Origin: Bacillota bacterium
Lineage (GTDB): Bacteria; Bacillota; Clostridia; Lachnospirales; Lachnospiraceae
Length of the DNA: 64,000 bases
Assembly (NCBI GenBank): GCA_023411215.1
Contig: JAEYOY010000010.1
Location: forward strand, 14,088 to 78,087
Reading direction: 5' to 3'
This document shows, in pieces, positions 8,025 through 17,119 of the stretch (position 1 is its first letter; each line of letters begins with the position of its first letter). The position numbers and the translations under genes are program-made. The notes under the pieces were generated by a model. The model was not told the DNA's origin and searched no databases. It was given only the letters and a program-made list of their open reading frames with translations.

Positions 8025-9833
8025 ATGTTACATAAAATAATGGTCAAAACATTTTTATCCTTCAATCTATTTACTAAACTAATGATAATGCTATTGTTAA
8101 TTTCAATCCTTCCTATTTTCTTGATTCAATTCACATCATATAAGATAAGTACATCTACGATAGAGAAACAGACGAAGGAGCTGATAATGGCGAACCTTCG
8201 GCAAACCAGTAATAGCGTAGAGGGATTTTTTCATGCCTATGACAATATTATATTAGATATTTATACTGACAGCAGTTATATTGATAATTTAAAGTATATC
8301 AATGTGTGGGATACCAAGAATTACTTTATTGCAAAGCATCAAATAGAGCAAAAACTTGAGAATATTGTTTATGCTTATCCGGAGATTCTAGGCATTGCAA
8401 TCGTTGGTTTAAATGGGGATGCAACCTTCTACGATGCAGTTACTCTATCCGGTGAAGAAAGCTATTGTTTTGATGTGAGTGATATAAGAACAGATTCAAT
8501 GTTTAAAGATTCTTTAAAAGAAAAGCATGCCATATATTCCTGTACAATTCATAAATCTGATCGCAATTACGGGAACAAAAATTATTTTTACATAGCACAT
8601 CAGTTAACCGATTTCAATAATTATAAGAACGGTCCGGTTGGAAGTATTATTTTATGTATCGATGAAAGCGCTCTTCGAACTATATATTCAGCCGGCATGG
8701 ATTTTAATTCAAATCTAACCTTTCTGATAAATCAGAAGGGAGATATTATATCATTCCCGTTGGAAACATATGTTGGATCAAAGTTGAATTACGGGTACGG
8801 TAATGACATTATTACTTCGACTAAAGAGTTCTTTACGAATAATAATTTTATGGATTCCAAGCAACTAGAAGTACATGTCAGCAGTATTAAGAACGGAGCA
8901 TTTATACTGATTAATGTACAGAATCTAACCTATGCATTAAAGGATGTCCAGAATATTTCCAAGATAATTGTGTTTATCGGAATACTTTTCGGTATTGTAT
9001 GTATTTTTATTGCCATGTCATTTGCAGGCGGAACTGATAAATCAGTTAAGAAAATAATACATGCCATGGGAAAAGCAGATAAGGGCGATTATGATATCCA
9101 AATAAACTTGGAGGGAAAAGATGAGTTTGCAAAAATTGCGCATCATTTTAACGATATGATTGTTCGTATCAAGGAATCAAATCAACAGGAAAAGGATGCC
9201 TTGGTTAGAAAAAAGAATGCGGAGATCAAATCTTTAGAGGCACAAATTAATCCTCATTTTTTATATAATACTTTGGATGCCATTAATTGGGTTGCAGTAG
9301 AACATGAAGAATTTCATATTAGTAAGATGCTCATTAATTTAGCCAATATATTAAGATACAGTATCCATAGATGCAATGAAATCGTAACCCTGCAGGAAGA
9401 ATTGGAGTATCTAAAAAAATATATCTATTTACAGCAAGAGCGGTTTTGCTATTCATTCCAATTTATGATCCATATCGATGATGCGCTACAAGATTGTAGA
9501 ATACATAAATTACTTATACAACCTTTAATTGAAAATATCCTCGTTCATGGTTTTCCGGGCAGTACGGGACATGATGAAATCGATATAGAGATTCAGATGC
9601 AATACGATACTTACCTTCAAATTCGGATAAAGGACAATGGGAAGGGGATGTCCAAGGAATTAGTGGAGCAATTTAATAATTACGATTATCGACAGGATAC
9701 AGTCGGTACAAGCATTGGTGTGAGAAATGTAATTACCAGAATGAAATTATATTATGGAAGCAACAGTTATTTTCATGTGGATTCTGGCGAATCGGGAACA
9801 ATTGTAACACTTATGATCCCATATGAGATATAA
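8025..9833 (+). CDS. YesM-type sensor histidine kinase
   Basis: A 602-residue sensor: transmembrane helix at about 18-38, an extracytoplasmic dCACHE-like sensing region to about 310, a second helix (about 313-335), HAMP linker, the His_kinase domain with His411 in NPHFLYN, and a C-terminal HATPase domain with a DNGKGM motif. Members of the YesM/LytS class sense extracellular sugars, often through a solute-binding protein, and phosphorylate AraC-type regulators. The gene is followed by its response regulator 63 bp downstream and by a membrane-anchored binding protein. It likely controls the transporter genes downstream. Confidence 0.9.
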   Translation: MLHKIMVKTFLSFNLFTKLMIMLLLISILPIFLIQFTSYKISTSTIEKQTKELIMANLRQTSNSVEGFFHAYDNIILDIYTDSSYIDNLKYINVWDTKNYFIAKHQIEQKLENIVYAYPEILGIAIVGLNGDATFYDAVTLSGEESYCFDVSDIRTDSMFKDSLKEKHAIYSCTIHKSDRNYGNKNYFYIAHQLTDFNNYKNGPVGSIILCIDESALRTIYSAGMDFNSNLTFLINQKGDIISFPLETYVGSKLNYGYGNDIITSTKEFFTNNNFMDSKQLEVHVSSIKNGAFILINVQNLTYALKDVQNISKIIVFIGILFGIVCIFIAMSFAGGTDKSVKKIIHAMGKADKGDYDIQINLEGKDEFAKIAHHFNDMIVRIKESNQQEKDALVRKKNAEIKSLEAQINPHFLYNTLDAINWVAVEHEEFHISKMLINLANILRYSIHRCNEIVTLQEELEYLKKYIYLQQERFCYSFQFMIHIDDALQDCRIHKLLIQPLIENILVHGFPGSTGHDEIDIEIQMQYDTYLQIRIKDNGKGMSKELVEQFNNYDYRQDTVGTSIGVRNVITRMKLYYGSNSYFHVDSGESGTIVTLMIPYEI

Positions 9834-9896
9834 ATCAATAGATGCAGTGAGGATAGATGTAATGCATCAGTAAAGTAGATGTGTCGGAGGAGATTA

Positions 9897-11411
9897 ATGC
9901 GTATTATTATTGTTGAAGACGAACCTAAAACAAAAGAAGGCTTAATCAAGATTATTAATAAGTTTACGGAGTATGAAATATGTGGTATCGCTTCTAACGG
10001 GGTAGAAGGTAGTAAATTGATCAGAGCATTAAAACCGGATTTGATCATATCAGACATTCAGATGCCTGAAATGGACGGCTTAACTATGCTCCGAGGGCTT
10101 GAGCTGGAAGGTATTCCATATTATGCTTTGATTCTGACGGGCTTTTCTTCATTTGAGTATGTCAGAACGGCATTGCATCTGGGTGTAGTAGATTATGTAT
10201 TAAAGCCGGTTGACGTAGAGAGCTTTATCTCGGTCTTACATGAAACGGAAGCCAAGATAGTAAGAGAACGCTCAGAGAAAACGAATTCAGCACAGCTTAT
10301 TTGGAGTTTGATGACATGCGAACCAGGAATGAAGGATCAATTAATACAACAGCTATCCAAACTTTTGTTGGTAAATGACAAAATGGAAAACACCCTATTT
10401 TTGGTGAAGCCGGATAGTCTTGATCAGGAGACTGTGGGAGAAATGATTCAGTGTATAAAGGATAAAATAAACTCCTTGTGTATCACCAATTTCCATGTGA
10501 TACATTTATCTTTTTCTGATGGGATACTGGTGCTTATCATTGATACGGTGAAGAATAAGATATTAAAAAATATGTTTTCTACACATATTTTGCCTTGTTT
10601 AAATGAGATAGGCAATTGCCATTGCAGCTATACTTCCATGATAGGATTAACCAATCTTGAGAATTCTATAGCAGAGCTGAAGGAGCTTTTATCCTATGCG
10701 TTTGTCTATGGCAATGAAGTGATTCTCGATCAACAGATGGTGGAAGTTCTGAAATTCACCCCGATAATCTATCCGGTAGATCTGGAAAACCGTATCCGTA
10801 AAGAGATTATTAACGGAGATTATGAGAAAGCATTAAAAACAAGCAATAAATTCAAGGAGTTAATCATAGAAAGTAAGGGCAAACCGGAGTTGATCAAGGA
10901 GTATACTGCTAGATTTTCTTCCAGTGTTTATAATATGGCGAAAGAATATAACACGCAGCCTGAACCCATGCTAATATTCCACTATTTTATTAATAACATT
11001 ATTGAGAGTAAATCAAAAACCGATTTGATCTTTAACTATGAAAAGATTGTACATGCTATACTTTCCGTTAACGATGAGGAGATGGATGTCGAGAATTTAA
11101 CTGTATTGAAGGTTATTAATTATATAAGGGATAATTATAACAAAAACATAACATTATCAGAGGCTGCCAATCTGGTTGGTGTCACTCCAGAATATTTAAG
11201 TAAGCTGTTTTATCAGGAAGTCAATGTCAATTTCGTTGTGTTTCTAAGGAATTTTAGAATCAGTATTGCCAAGCGCATGATACTTTCCGGTAAATACCGA
11301 ATACAGGAAGTAGCAGATCATGTCGGATTTAAGGATCCGAAGTATTTTAATAAGGTATTTAAAACGGTCTGTGGCATTTCGCCGTCAGAATATAAGAAGG
11401 TTACAGTGTGA
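9897..11411 (+). CDS. YesN-type response regulator with AraC output domain
   Basis: A 504-residue protein with an N-terminal receiver domain (acidic pocket VEDEP, phosphoacceptor Asp53 in ISDIQMPEMDG, and KP at the end) and a C-terminal AraC double helix-turn-helix (about residues 400-504, ending in GISPSEYKKV). The middle is the variable helical region usual for YesN. The ATG at 9897 is preferred over the in-frame ATG at 9879 because GGAGGAG lies at 9885-9891. It is the partner of the kinase upstream and likely activates the glycan-uptake genes that follow. Confidence 0.9.
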   Translation: MRIIIVEDEPKTKEGLIKIINKFTEYEICGIASNGVEGSKLIRALKPDLIISDIQMPEMDGLTMLRGLELEGIPYYALILTGFSSFEYVRTALHLGVVDYVLKPVDVESFISVLHETEAKIVRERSEKTNSAQLIWSLMTCEPGMKDQLIQQLSKLLLVNDKMENTLFLVKPDSLDQETVGEMIQCIKDKINSLCITNFHVIHLSFSDGILVLIIDTVKNKILKNMFSTHILPCLNEIGNCHCSYTSMIGLTNLENSIAELKELLSYAFVYGNEVILDQQMVEVLKFTPIIYPVDLENRIRKEIINGDYEKALKTSNKFKELIIESKGKPELIKEYTARFSSSVYNMAKEYNTQPEPMLIFHYFINNIIESKSKTDLIFNYEKIVHAILSVNDEEMDVENLTVLKVINYIRDNYNKNITLSEAANLVGVTPEYLSKLFYQEVNVNFVVFLRNFRISIAKRMILSGKYRIQEVADHVGFKDPKYFNKVFKTVCGISPSEYKKVTV

Positions 11412-11602
11412 AAATGAAAGGATATTTTCACACTTACAAGTTTGTGCCTGCGTCTTCCTCGGCACAAACTTACACAAAGGGTAGGCATGTAATGTTTTGT
11501 GTGAATGAATGAAAAGCATAATTCACACGGGAAGAACCGCGGTAGGAATTAGCAAGGCAAATGACTACTGGTTGCCCATTAGAGCAAAATCCTTGTTCTT
11601 CC
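11406..11602 (+). promoter_or_regulatory. Structured leader upstream of the anchored binding protein
   Basis: Four inverted repeats occur in under 200 bp: GTGTGAAAAT/ATTTTCACAC (11406-11433, overlapping the regulator stop), AAGTTTGTGCC/GGCACAAACTT (11439-11471), GTGTGAAT/ATTCACAC (11499-11528) and GGAAGAAC/GTTCTTCC (11530-11602). The first may be a terminator; the second belongs to the repeat family described under findings. The last ends about 38 bp before the start of the binding protein. Confidence 0.5.
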
Positions 11603-11640
11603 GGTTTTGGCTGTATGAAAGATGAATCTTGGGGGTTAAT

Positions 11641-12906
11641 ATGAGAATATTTCGCGTAATTATAATTTTATCCTTAGTGATAATGGTTATTTTATTCCTT
11701 ATCATAAGTGATTATACCCAAAATAGTATAGACCAATCGCAGGAAGAAAACCAAGAACCAGAAAAAAGTGTATTGCGTATATTGGCGCCCTATGATAATA
11801 CGACAAGTAATAAGATGCTCAAGGATATAGCAAGCCAGTATTCCAATATTGAAGGTAACCCTAACGTAGAGATTGAGTTCTTATCTAAGAATGATTTCAA
11901 AAAAGAAATCTGCATGAATTTGGACCAGAACCAGTTGACAGATTTAATCGTATGCGACAATTCTACTATGCCTGCATTGATTAATCTAAATGTACTTAGA
12001 GATATAAGTGAATATATCAGTGACACATTTTTGGTACCCCATTATTCTTTAGTGCAGTGGAATAATACCAGAAACAACGGAAAATATTACGGAATTCCAT
12101 TAACCTGTGATCCTTATGTGTTGATATGGAATAAAAATCTATTTGCTGAAAGCGATGCTTCGATACCGGAGAACTGGGATGAGCTAAAAGAAACTACCAG
12201 AAAGGTACAGAAGGTCGGAATCTACGGAATTGGAATAGGGGCAAGACAATCAGAGGAAATTACTGCCCTTTTCCTGCAGATGCTTTATTCGACAGGCGGA
12301 TCCATCCGTGAAATTAACGGCGAAGGCGGTATGAAGGTATTTGAATTATTTAATTATCTGAAAATGAATAAGCTGATACCGACAGAGTGTATTAATTGGA
12401 ACCAGCAGGATTTAACCAAGAAATTCATTGATGGTGAAATTGCGATGATGATTAATAATCTTAGCGCCTTATCCGTTATCAAATCAGAGGATATCAATTT
12501 TGAGGTAGGAGTTGGGGCTGTTCCCTATGAAAAGAAAGAGAATTATATGTTTCATGGCAAAAATATTGGAGTTACGATCACTGCCGATTATGATGAATCC
12601 ATCAAATTCCTTGACTATATAACACAGAAAAGTATTGTAAGTCAGATAGCGGATGCAACAGAAACCATACCCGTACAAGTCGATGTTGATTATAATTTTG
12701 AAGAGGATGGATATGTAATCAGTAGTGAGTTTGTTCAAAAGCAAAAAATGCATGGTATAGCCAAGAGCTCGCTTAATTCCTGGTTCGATATTTCAACTGC
12801 CATATCGGATGGAATATATCAATTAATCAGTGAATCCGATCCTTCCATTCGTAATATTGCAGATACTATGCAGGATAAGGTGCGAATTGCAATTATAGAA
12901 AACTAG
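11641..12906 (+). CDS. Membrane-anchored extracellular solute-binding protein, family 1
   Basis: A 421-residue protein with an uncleaved-looking hydrophobic N-terminus (RVIIILSLVIMVILFLII) followed by a periplasmic-binding fold of the sugar-binding family 1. There is no lipobox cysteine, unlike the other binding proteins in this window, so it appears held by a signal anchor. The ATG at 11641 has GGGGG six bases upstream; an in-frame TTG at 11629 lacks a site. There are no adjacent MalF/MalG-type permeases. Its place right after the YesM/YesN pair suggests that it presents a sugar to the kinase; this is an inference. Confidence 0.75.
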   Translation: MRIFRVIIILSLVIMVILFLIISDYTQNSIDQSQEENQEPEKSVLRILAPYDNTTSNKMLKDIASQYSNIEGNPNVEIEFLSKNDFKKEICMNLDQNQLTDLIVCDNSTMPALINLNVLRDISEYISDTFLVPHYSLVQWNNTRNNGKYYGIPLTCDPYVLIWNKNLFAESDASIPENWDELKETTRKVQKVGIYGIGIGARQSEEITALFLQMLYSTGGSIREINGEGGMKVFELFNYLKMNKLIPTECINWNQQDLTKKFIDGEIAMMINNLSALSVIKSEDINFEVGVGAVPYEKKENYMFHGKNIGVTITADYDESIKFLDYITQKSIVSQIADATETIPVQVDVDYNFEEDGYVISSEFVQKQKMHGIAKSSLNSWFDISTAISDGIYQLISESDPSIRNIADTMQDKVRIAIIEN

Positions 12907-12973
12907 GTGTTCAATCTGGTTTACTGACCAAATTAAATCAGTAGAGATTAATAATTTACCACCTTGTTAAAAT

Positions 12974-13038
12974 ATTAGAATTTAAGGAGAAGTTCATCAG
13001 TGTTAAGATGAACAAGTAACTAATAAACAAATTCTAAT
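12974..13038 (+). repeat. Nested inverted repeats in the 5' leader of the family 5 binding protein
   Basis: Perfect arms ATTAGAATTT (12974-12983) and AAATTCTAAT (13029-13038) enclose a second hairpin GTTCATC/GATGAAC (12992-13013). The structure ends a few bases before the AGAGGAGG ribosome binding site, so it could shape mRNA stability or translation. Confidence 0.45.
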
Positions 13039-13058
13039 TATGACAGAGGAGGTTTACA

Positions 13059-15053
13059 ATGAAAAAAGCAATGCACAGGGTACTGGCATGCGTTGTGGCT
13101 CTAATTCTCGTAGGTACGATGTTCGCAGGTTGCGCTAAACCGAAGAATGATACGACTGAGACACAAAATCCTAAGGTGAATGAGAATGCCACAAAGGAAA
13201 CCGAGACCGGTGGAGAGACAGCAGCACCATCTGGGGAGATGACTGAGGTTGGAACACCAAGGAACGAGACACTTATTGTTGAGTGTCAATCACCAACTGA
13301 TACACCAGGACAGTTTAATTCCTATATGCAGGGAACTACAATGGGCTTTGGTATTCATCAGCTTATGTCAGCTATGATGTGGGAAATTGATACGGTAAAA
13401 GGTGAGCAATTCGGCGAAGTAGCAGATGGAATGCCTGTGTCAAATGCAGATTTTACCGAACATACCGTTAAGATCCGTCAGGGTATTAAATGGTCGGATG
13501 GTGAAGATCTGAATGCAGAGGATGTTGTATTTACTTTTAACATGATTATGGCTAACCCCGGTATTAATCAGAGTGCATATTATAATCAGATTTTTAAATC
13601 CGTCGAGAAAGTTGACGATTACACCGTTAAGATTGTTACGAAGGAATCATTCCCTCGATTATCACTGAGATTTGGTGTTACTATCTGGGGTAATGATTTG
13701 AGAATTGTTCCGGAGCACATCTACTCTCAGCAGGCAGATGTTACTCAGTTCAAAGATTCAGAGCCTGTTGTTGCTGGTCCCTATACGGTTAAGGCTTATG
13801 ACGAATTAGGAAAGTGGGTTCTTTATGAGCGCCGTGAAGACTGGAAGTCCAGCACCGTTGGTGTTGTAACTGGCAAAGAGCCCCTGGCGAAGTACGTATG
13901 GTTCAGAAATCTTGGCGACGATACAAGCCGTCAGATGAGTTTGATCAATAACGAAGTGGATATCCTTTGTGAAGTTACACCTGAGATGTTACAGGTTATG
14001 ACAGAGCAGAACCCGAACATTGCATGCTGGTACAAGGATTTCCCTTATGCTACAAGTGATGACCCCTGTTCAAAGGGCTTAGCTTTCTCTATGGGTAAGG
14101 GAGCTCCCTATGACAACAAGGATTTCCGTTGGGGTGTTGCACTTGCAATGAACTTTGATGAGATATCACAGAACATATTTGACGGTGTTGGACGTTCTTC
14201 ACCGTTCCCTATTCTTACTAATACCAGTGCTGCTCAAGAGTTATATGTTAAGCCTATCCTGCCTTGGCTTGAGGCATTTGAGCTTGATCTGGGCGATGGA
14301 ACTACTGTGAAGCCCTTTGACTCCGGTTATGCAGAAAGAATTGCAACTGTTCTCAGAGGTAAAGGTTATGATATAACAACAGATCACGAAGCTTTGATCG
14401 ATATGTTCGGCGCAGGCTGCTGGAAGTACGATCCCGCAGCAGCAGAGAAGCTGTTTATTAAAGCAGGTCTCGAGAAAAAGGCTGACGGCTGGTATTTTAA
14501 CGGCCAACCCTTCACCTTTAGCATGACATATTTAGCTGATACAGAAGCTCAGGCTGGTCGTGGTACACAGGCAGCTTATGATCAGTTAACCAAATTTGGC
14601 TTTAAGATCAATCTTGTTAGTGAATCCAGTGCAACCTGGAGCACCAATGATGTAACTGGACAGTATGATGTTGGTGGCTACTGGCCTACCGGTTTCATAA
14701 CAAAAGACATCTATTCTCAGATCAATGGTTGGGATGCCGATCTTATCGTTCCGATCGGAGAGAGAGGTTCAGGTCAGGGCTCTCGTTGGAATAATGCAGA
14801 AGCTACTAAAATTATTCATGAGTTATCTAAGCTTTCTCCAGATGATCCGAAGTCCTATGAGTTAGGTATCGAATTCTTTAAGATAGCTATTCAGGATCTT
14901 CCTTTCATTGGTTTCCATTCCGGTGTTAAGTTCGTTCCCACAAACAGTACCTACTGGAATAACTATCCAAGTGCTGAGAATCCCTATAACGGACCTTGGT
15001 GGTGGTGGAGCTGTTTTAAATACATAACAACAGAGATTTCACCGGTTAAATAG
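13059..15053 (+). CDS. Family 5 ABC transporter substrate-binding lipoprotein (oligopeptide/oligosaccharide)
   Basis: A 664-residue lipoprotein: signal peptide with lipobox ending at Cys25 (MFAGC), a polar Thr/Glu-rich linker, then a family 5 binding fold (IRQGIKWSDGEDLNAEDVVF is the family signature, at about residues 139-158). Family 5 proteins bind peptides, nickel or, in cellulolytic and xylanolytic bacteria, cello- and xylo-oligosaccharides. The length is above the usual 500-600, like the oligosaccharide-binding group. It leads an operon with two permeases and two ATPases and is separated from them by a strong hairpin. Carbohydrate is the favoured substrate because of the YesM/YesN pair and the sugar isomerase-like gene in the neighbourhood. 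Confidence 0.88.
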   Translation: MKKAMHRVLACVVALILVGTMFAGCAKPKNDTTETQNPKVNENATKETETGGETAAPSGEMTEVGTPRNETLIVECQSPTDTPGQFNSYMQGTTMGFGIHQLMSAMMWEIDTVKGEQFGEVADGMPVSNADFTEHTVKIRQGIKWSDGEDLNAEDVVFTFNMIMANPGINQSAYYNQIFKSVEKVDDYTVKIVTKESFPRLSLRFGVTIWGNDLRIVPEHIYSQQADVTQFKDSEPVVAGPYTVKAYDELGKWVLYERREDWKSSTVGVVTGKEPLAKYVWFRNLGDDTSRQMSLINNEVDILCEVTPEMLQVMTEQNPNIACWYKDFPYATSDDPCSKGLAFSMGKGAPYDNKDFRWGVALAMNFDEISQNIFDGVGRSSPFPILTNTSAAQELYVKPILPWLEAFELDLGDGTTVKPFDSGYAERIATVLRGKGYDITTDHEALIDMFGAGCWKYDPAAAEKLFIKAGLEKKADGWYFNGQPFTFSMTYLADTEAQAGRGTQAAYDQLTKFGFKINLVSESSATWSTNDVTGQYDVGGYWPTGFITKDIYSQINGWDADLIVPIGERGSGQGSRWNNAEATKIIHELSKLSPDDPKSYELGIEFFKIAIQDLPFIGFHSGVKFVPTNSTYWNNYPSAENPYNGPWWWWSCFKYITTEISPVK

Positions 15054-15130
15054 TAGTAACAAACTAATTCATAAAGTAGATTGAATTGCATGAAGGATTA
15101 GCTTGATACGCTAAGATATAAGAATGTTTA

Positions 15131-15167
15131 CTGTTACTGCCTGGTGGCACTCACCGGGCAGTAACAG
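15131..15167 (+). terminator. Intra-operon hairpin after the binding protein gene
   Basis: A 16-bp GC-rich stem with one G-U pair and a GCACT loop, followed by TATTTATAA. It lies between the binding protein and the first permease and probably acts as a partial terminator or 3' stabilizer that keeps the binding protein in excess. Confidence 0.65.
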
Positions 15168-15247
15168 TATTTATAACAATAGAAGCTTGTGAAATATGCA
15201 TTCAATGTATAAAACTGGCATGAATTTATTAAAAAGGAGTGAAGCCG

Positions 15248-16246
15248 TTGAAATTTAAAAAATATTTTGGTTTGAGATTTTTAACATATTTATTAACAGT
15301 GTGGATTGGTATAACTTTTATCTTTTTTATTCCCCGCATGTTTCCTTCCGATCCAGTGGAAAATATGATCGGTCAGATGCAATCCCGTTCCGGTCAGATG
15401 GATCCGGTTCAAATGGAAGCACTTCGTTCACAGCTTAGGGTTCAATTCGGTTTGGAGGGTTCGCTAATCGAGCAGTATTTCAGCTTCCTCTGGAACGGAT
15501 TATTACACTTTGATTTTGGACCATCACTGATGAACTATCCAACTCCCGTAGGGGAAATTATCGGCATGTATTTGCCGTATACACTTTTTCTTTCACTGTC
15601 GACGACCGTCTTTGCCTGGATCATAGGTAATGTAATCGGTCTTCTTGCGGGTTTTCGTAAAAATAAACTTTCATCCAAAATACTGGAGGGTGTAGCGATT
15701 TGTATCTATCCCGTTCCTTATTTTATCATAGCCCTGGTGTTACAGATTGTGTTTGCATTTGTCCTGGGATGGTTCCCTATACAGACAACAATCAACACGC
15801 AGGGAAGTTCTGCGGTTTGGTTCTCATCGCTTCTTAAGGCATCGATTCTACCGGCTATGTCTATGTTGATGCTAGGAACCGGATGGTGGATTATATCCAT
15901 GAAATCCCTCGCTGGCACTACTTCAGAGGAGGATTTTGTACTATTTGCCCGTTATAGAGGAATTCCAGAGGGCAAGATAGGAAAAAATTATGTATTTCGT
16001 AATTCGATTTTGACTCAGGTTACCGCTCTGGCAATGAGTCTAGGCGGCGTATTCGGTGGTTCTATCATGACTGAAATTGTATTCGGCTATCCGGGAGTTG
16101 GTTCTCTGGTACAAAAGGCTATATTGATGTCTGACTACAATATGATACTTGGTTGTATCACAATTTCTATCGTGGCAATATCGACTGCAACATTAATCGT
16201 GGATCTGATCTATCCGTTTATTGACCCGCGTATTCGATACAATTAA
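15248..16246 (+). CDS. ABC transporter permease, DppB/OppB type
   Basis: A 332-residue permease with about six transmembrane helices. It starts with the usual N-terminal helix and RMFPSDPVENM segment and carries the EAA-like loop in the C-terminal half (FARYRGIPEGKIGKNYVFRNS). TTG at 15248 is preferred because AAAGGAG (15233-15239) lies eight bases upstream; the GTG at 15239 overlaps that site. It pairs with the DppC-type permease 21 bp downstream and imports the ligand delivered by the family 5 lipoprotein. Confidence 0.88.
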   Translation: MKFKKYFGLRFLTYLLTVWIGITFIFFIPRMFPSDPVENMIGQMQSRSGQMDPVQMEALRSQLRVQFGLEGSLIEQYFSFLWNGLLHFDFGPSLMNYPTPVGEIIGMYLPYTLFLSLSTTVFAWIIGNVIGLLAGFRKNKLSSKILEGVAICIYPVPYFIIALVLQIVFAFVLGWFPIQTTINTQGSSAVWFSSLLKASILPAMSMLMLGTGWWIISMKSLAGTTSEEDFVLFARYRGIPEGKIGKNYVFRNSILTQVTALAMSLGGVFGGSIMTEIVFGYPGVGSLVQKAILMSDYNMILGCITISIVAISTATLIVDLIYPFIDPRIRYN

Positions 16247-16267
16247 GTGTAGGAGGTGGAAAATCTT

Positions 16268-17116
16268 TTGAAAATAAATATGAAGAAATTTTGGAAAAAT
16301 GCGAATATAAGTCTAAAAATAGGAATGATAATGACATCTATATTTGTAATTATTGGTTTTGGCATATATTTTCTACCCCATACAAACCCGTTTACCTTTA
16401 ATTCTTATCCGGGGAAACTTCAGCCTTCACCGGAACATTGGCTTGGGACTACGAGTATGGGACAGGATGTGATGTGGCTATTGATCGAGGCTATTCATAA
16501 TTCTCTCCTGATTGGTCTTATCGTTGCTACAATAGGTACAGTTGCAGGAGTATTTATTGGCCTTCTGGCAGGTTTTTCAGGAGGAGGGGTTGATCGCGTA
16601 CTCACTGTTATAACCGATACTTTTATCGTTATTCCTTCCCTCCCTATACTCATATTAATGACCTCATTTATGAAGGGATCCTCTACGGTTTTAGTTATGG
16701 CGCTGGTATTAGCGATGTTCGCATGGGCTTGGCCGAGTAGACAGATTCGTTCGATGGCTTTATCCATGCGCGAGCGGGATTTTATTCATACGGCATGGTT
16801 TTCAGGTGAAGGTACCGTTCAAGTTGTTGTCACTGAGATACTTCCATATGCTTTTACATGGTCACTCTCAAACTTCATGAATGCTACTCTAGCAGCGATT
16901 GCTTCTGAATCGAGTCTTGCTGTTTTGGGGCTGTCGCCTGGTAATCTTATTTCTCTGGGTAATATGATTCAGTGGGCAAGAGAACGTAATGCTATTTTTA
17001 CAAAGCAGTGGTTCTGGATAGGTTCTCCGATTATTGCTACGGCTCTAATGTTTATCGGACTGTTCCTCCTAATAACAGGCTATAATGATTATTTATCAAT
17101 GAAGAGAGGAAGGTAG
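16268..17116 (+). CDS. ABC transporter permease, DppC/OppC type
   Basis: A 282-residue permease with an N-terminal helix, the DppC-type sequence HWLGTTSMGQDVMW (the family's GTD-x-x-GRD region) and several further helices with an EAA loop (MRERDFIHTAWFSGEG). The TTG at 16268 is chosen because AGGAGG lies at 16251-16256; ATG at 16280 is an alternative. It is the second membrane subunit of the 13-19 kb transporter, ending three bases before the first ATPase. Confidence 0.87.
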   Translation: MKINMKKFWKNANISLKIGMIMTSIFVIIGFGIYFLPHTNPFTFNSYPGKLQPSPEHWLGTTSMGQDVMWLLIEAIHNSLLIGLIVATIGTVAGVFIGLLAGFSGGGVDRVLTVITDTFIVIPSLPILILMTSFMKGSSTVLVMALVLAMFAWAWPSRQIRSMALSMRERDFIHTAWFSGEGTVQVVVTEILPYAFTWSLSNFMNATLAAIASESSLAVLGLSPGNLISLGNMIQWARERNAIFTKQWFWIGSPIIATALMFIGLFLLITGYNDYLSMKRGR

Positions 17117-17119
17117 AAG

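Noticed and set aside
9879..9881. ATG at 9879 as the start of the response regulator
   Set aside because: It overlaps the GGAGGAG site that serves the ATG at 9897, where the receiver domain begins normally.
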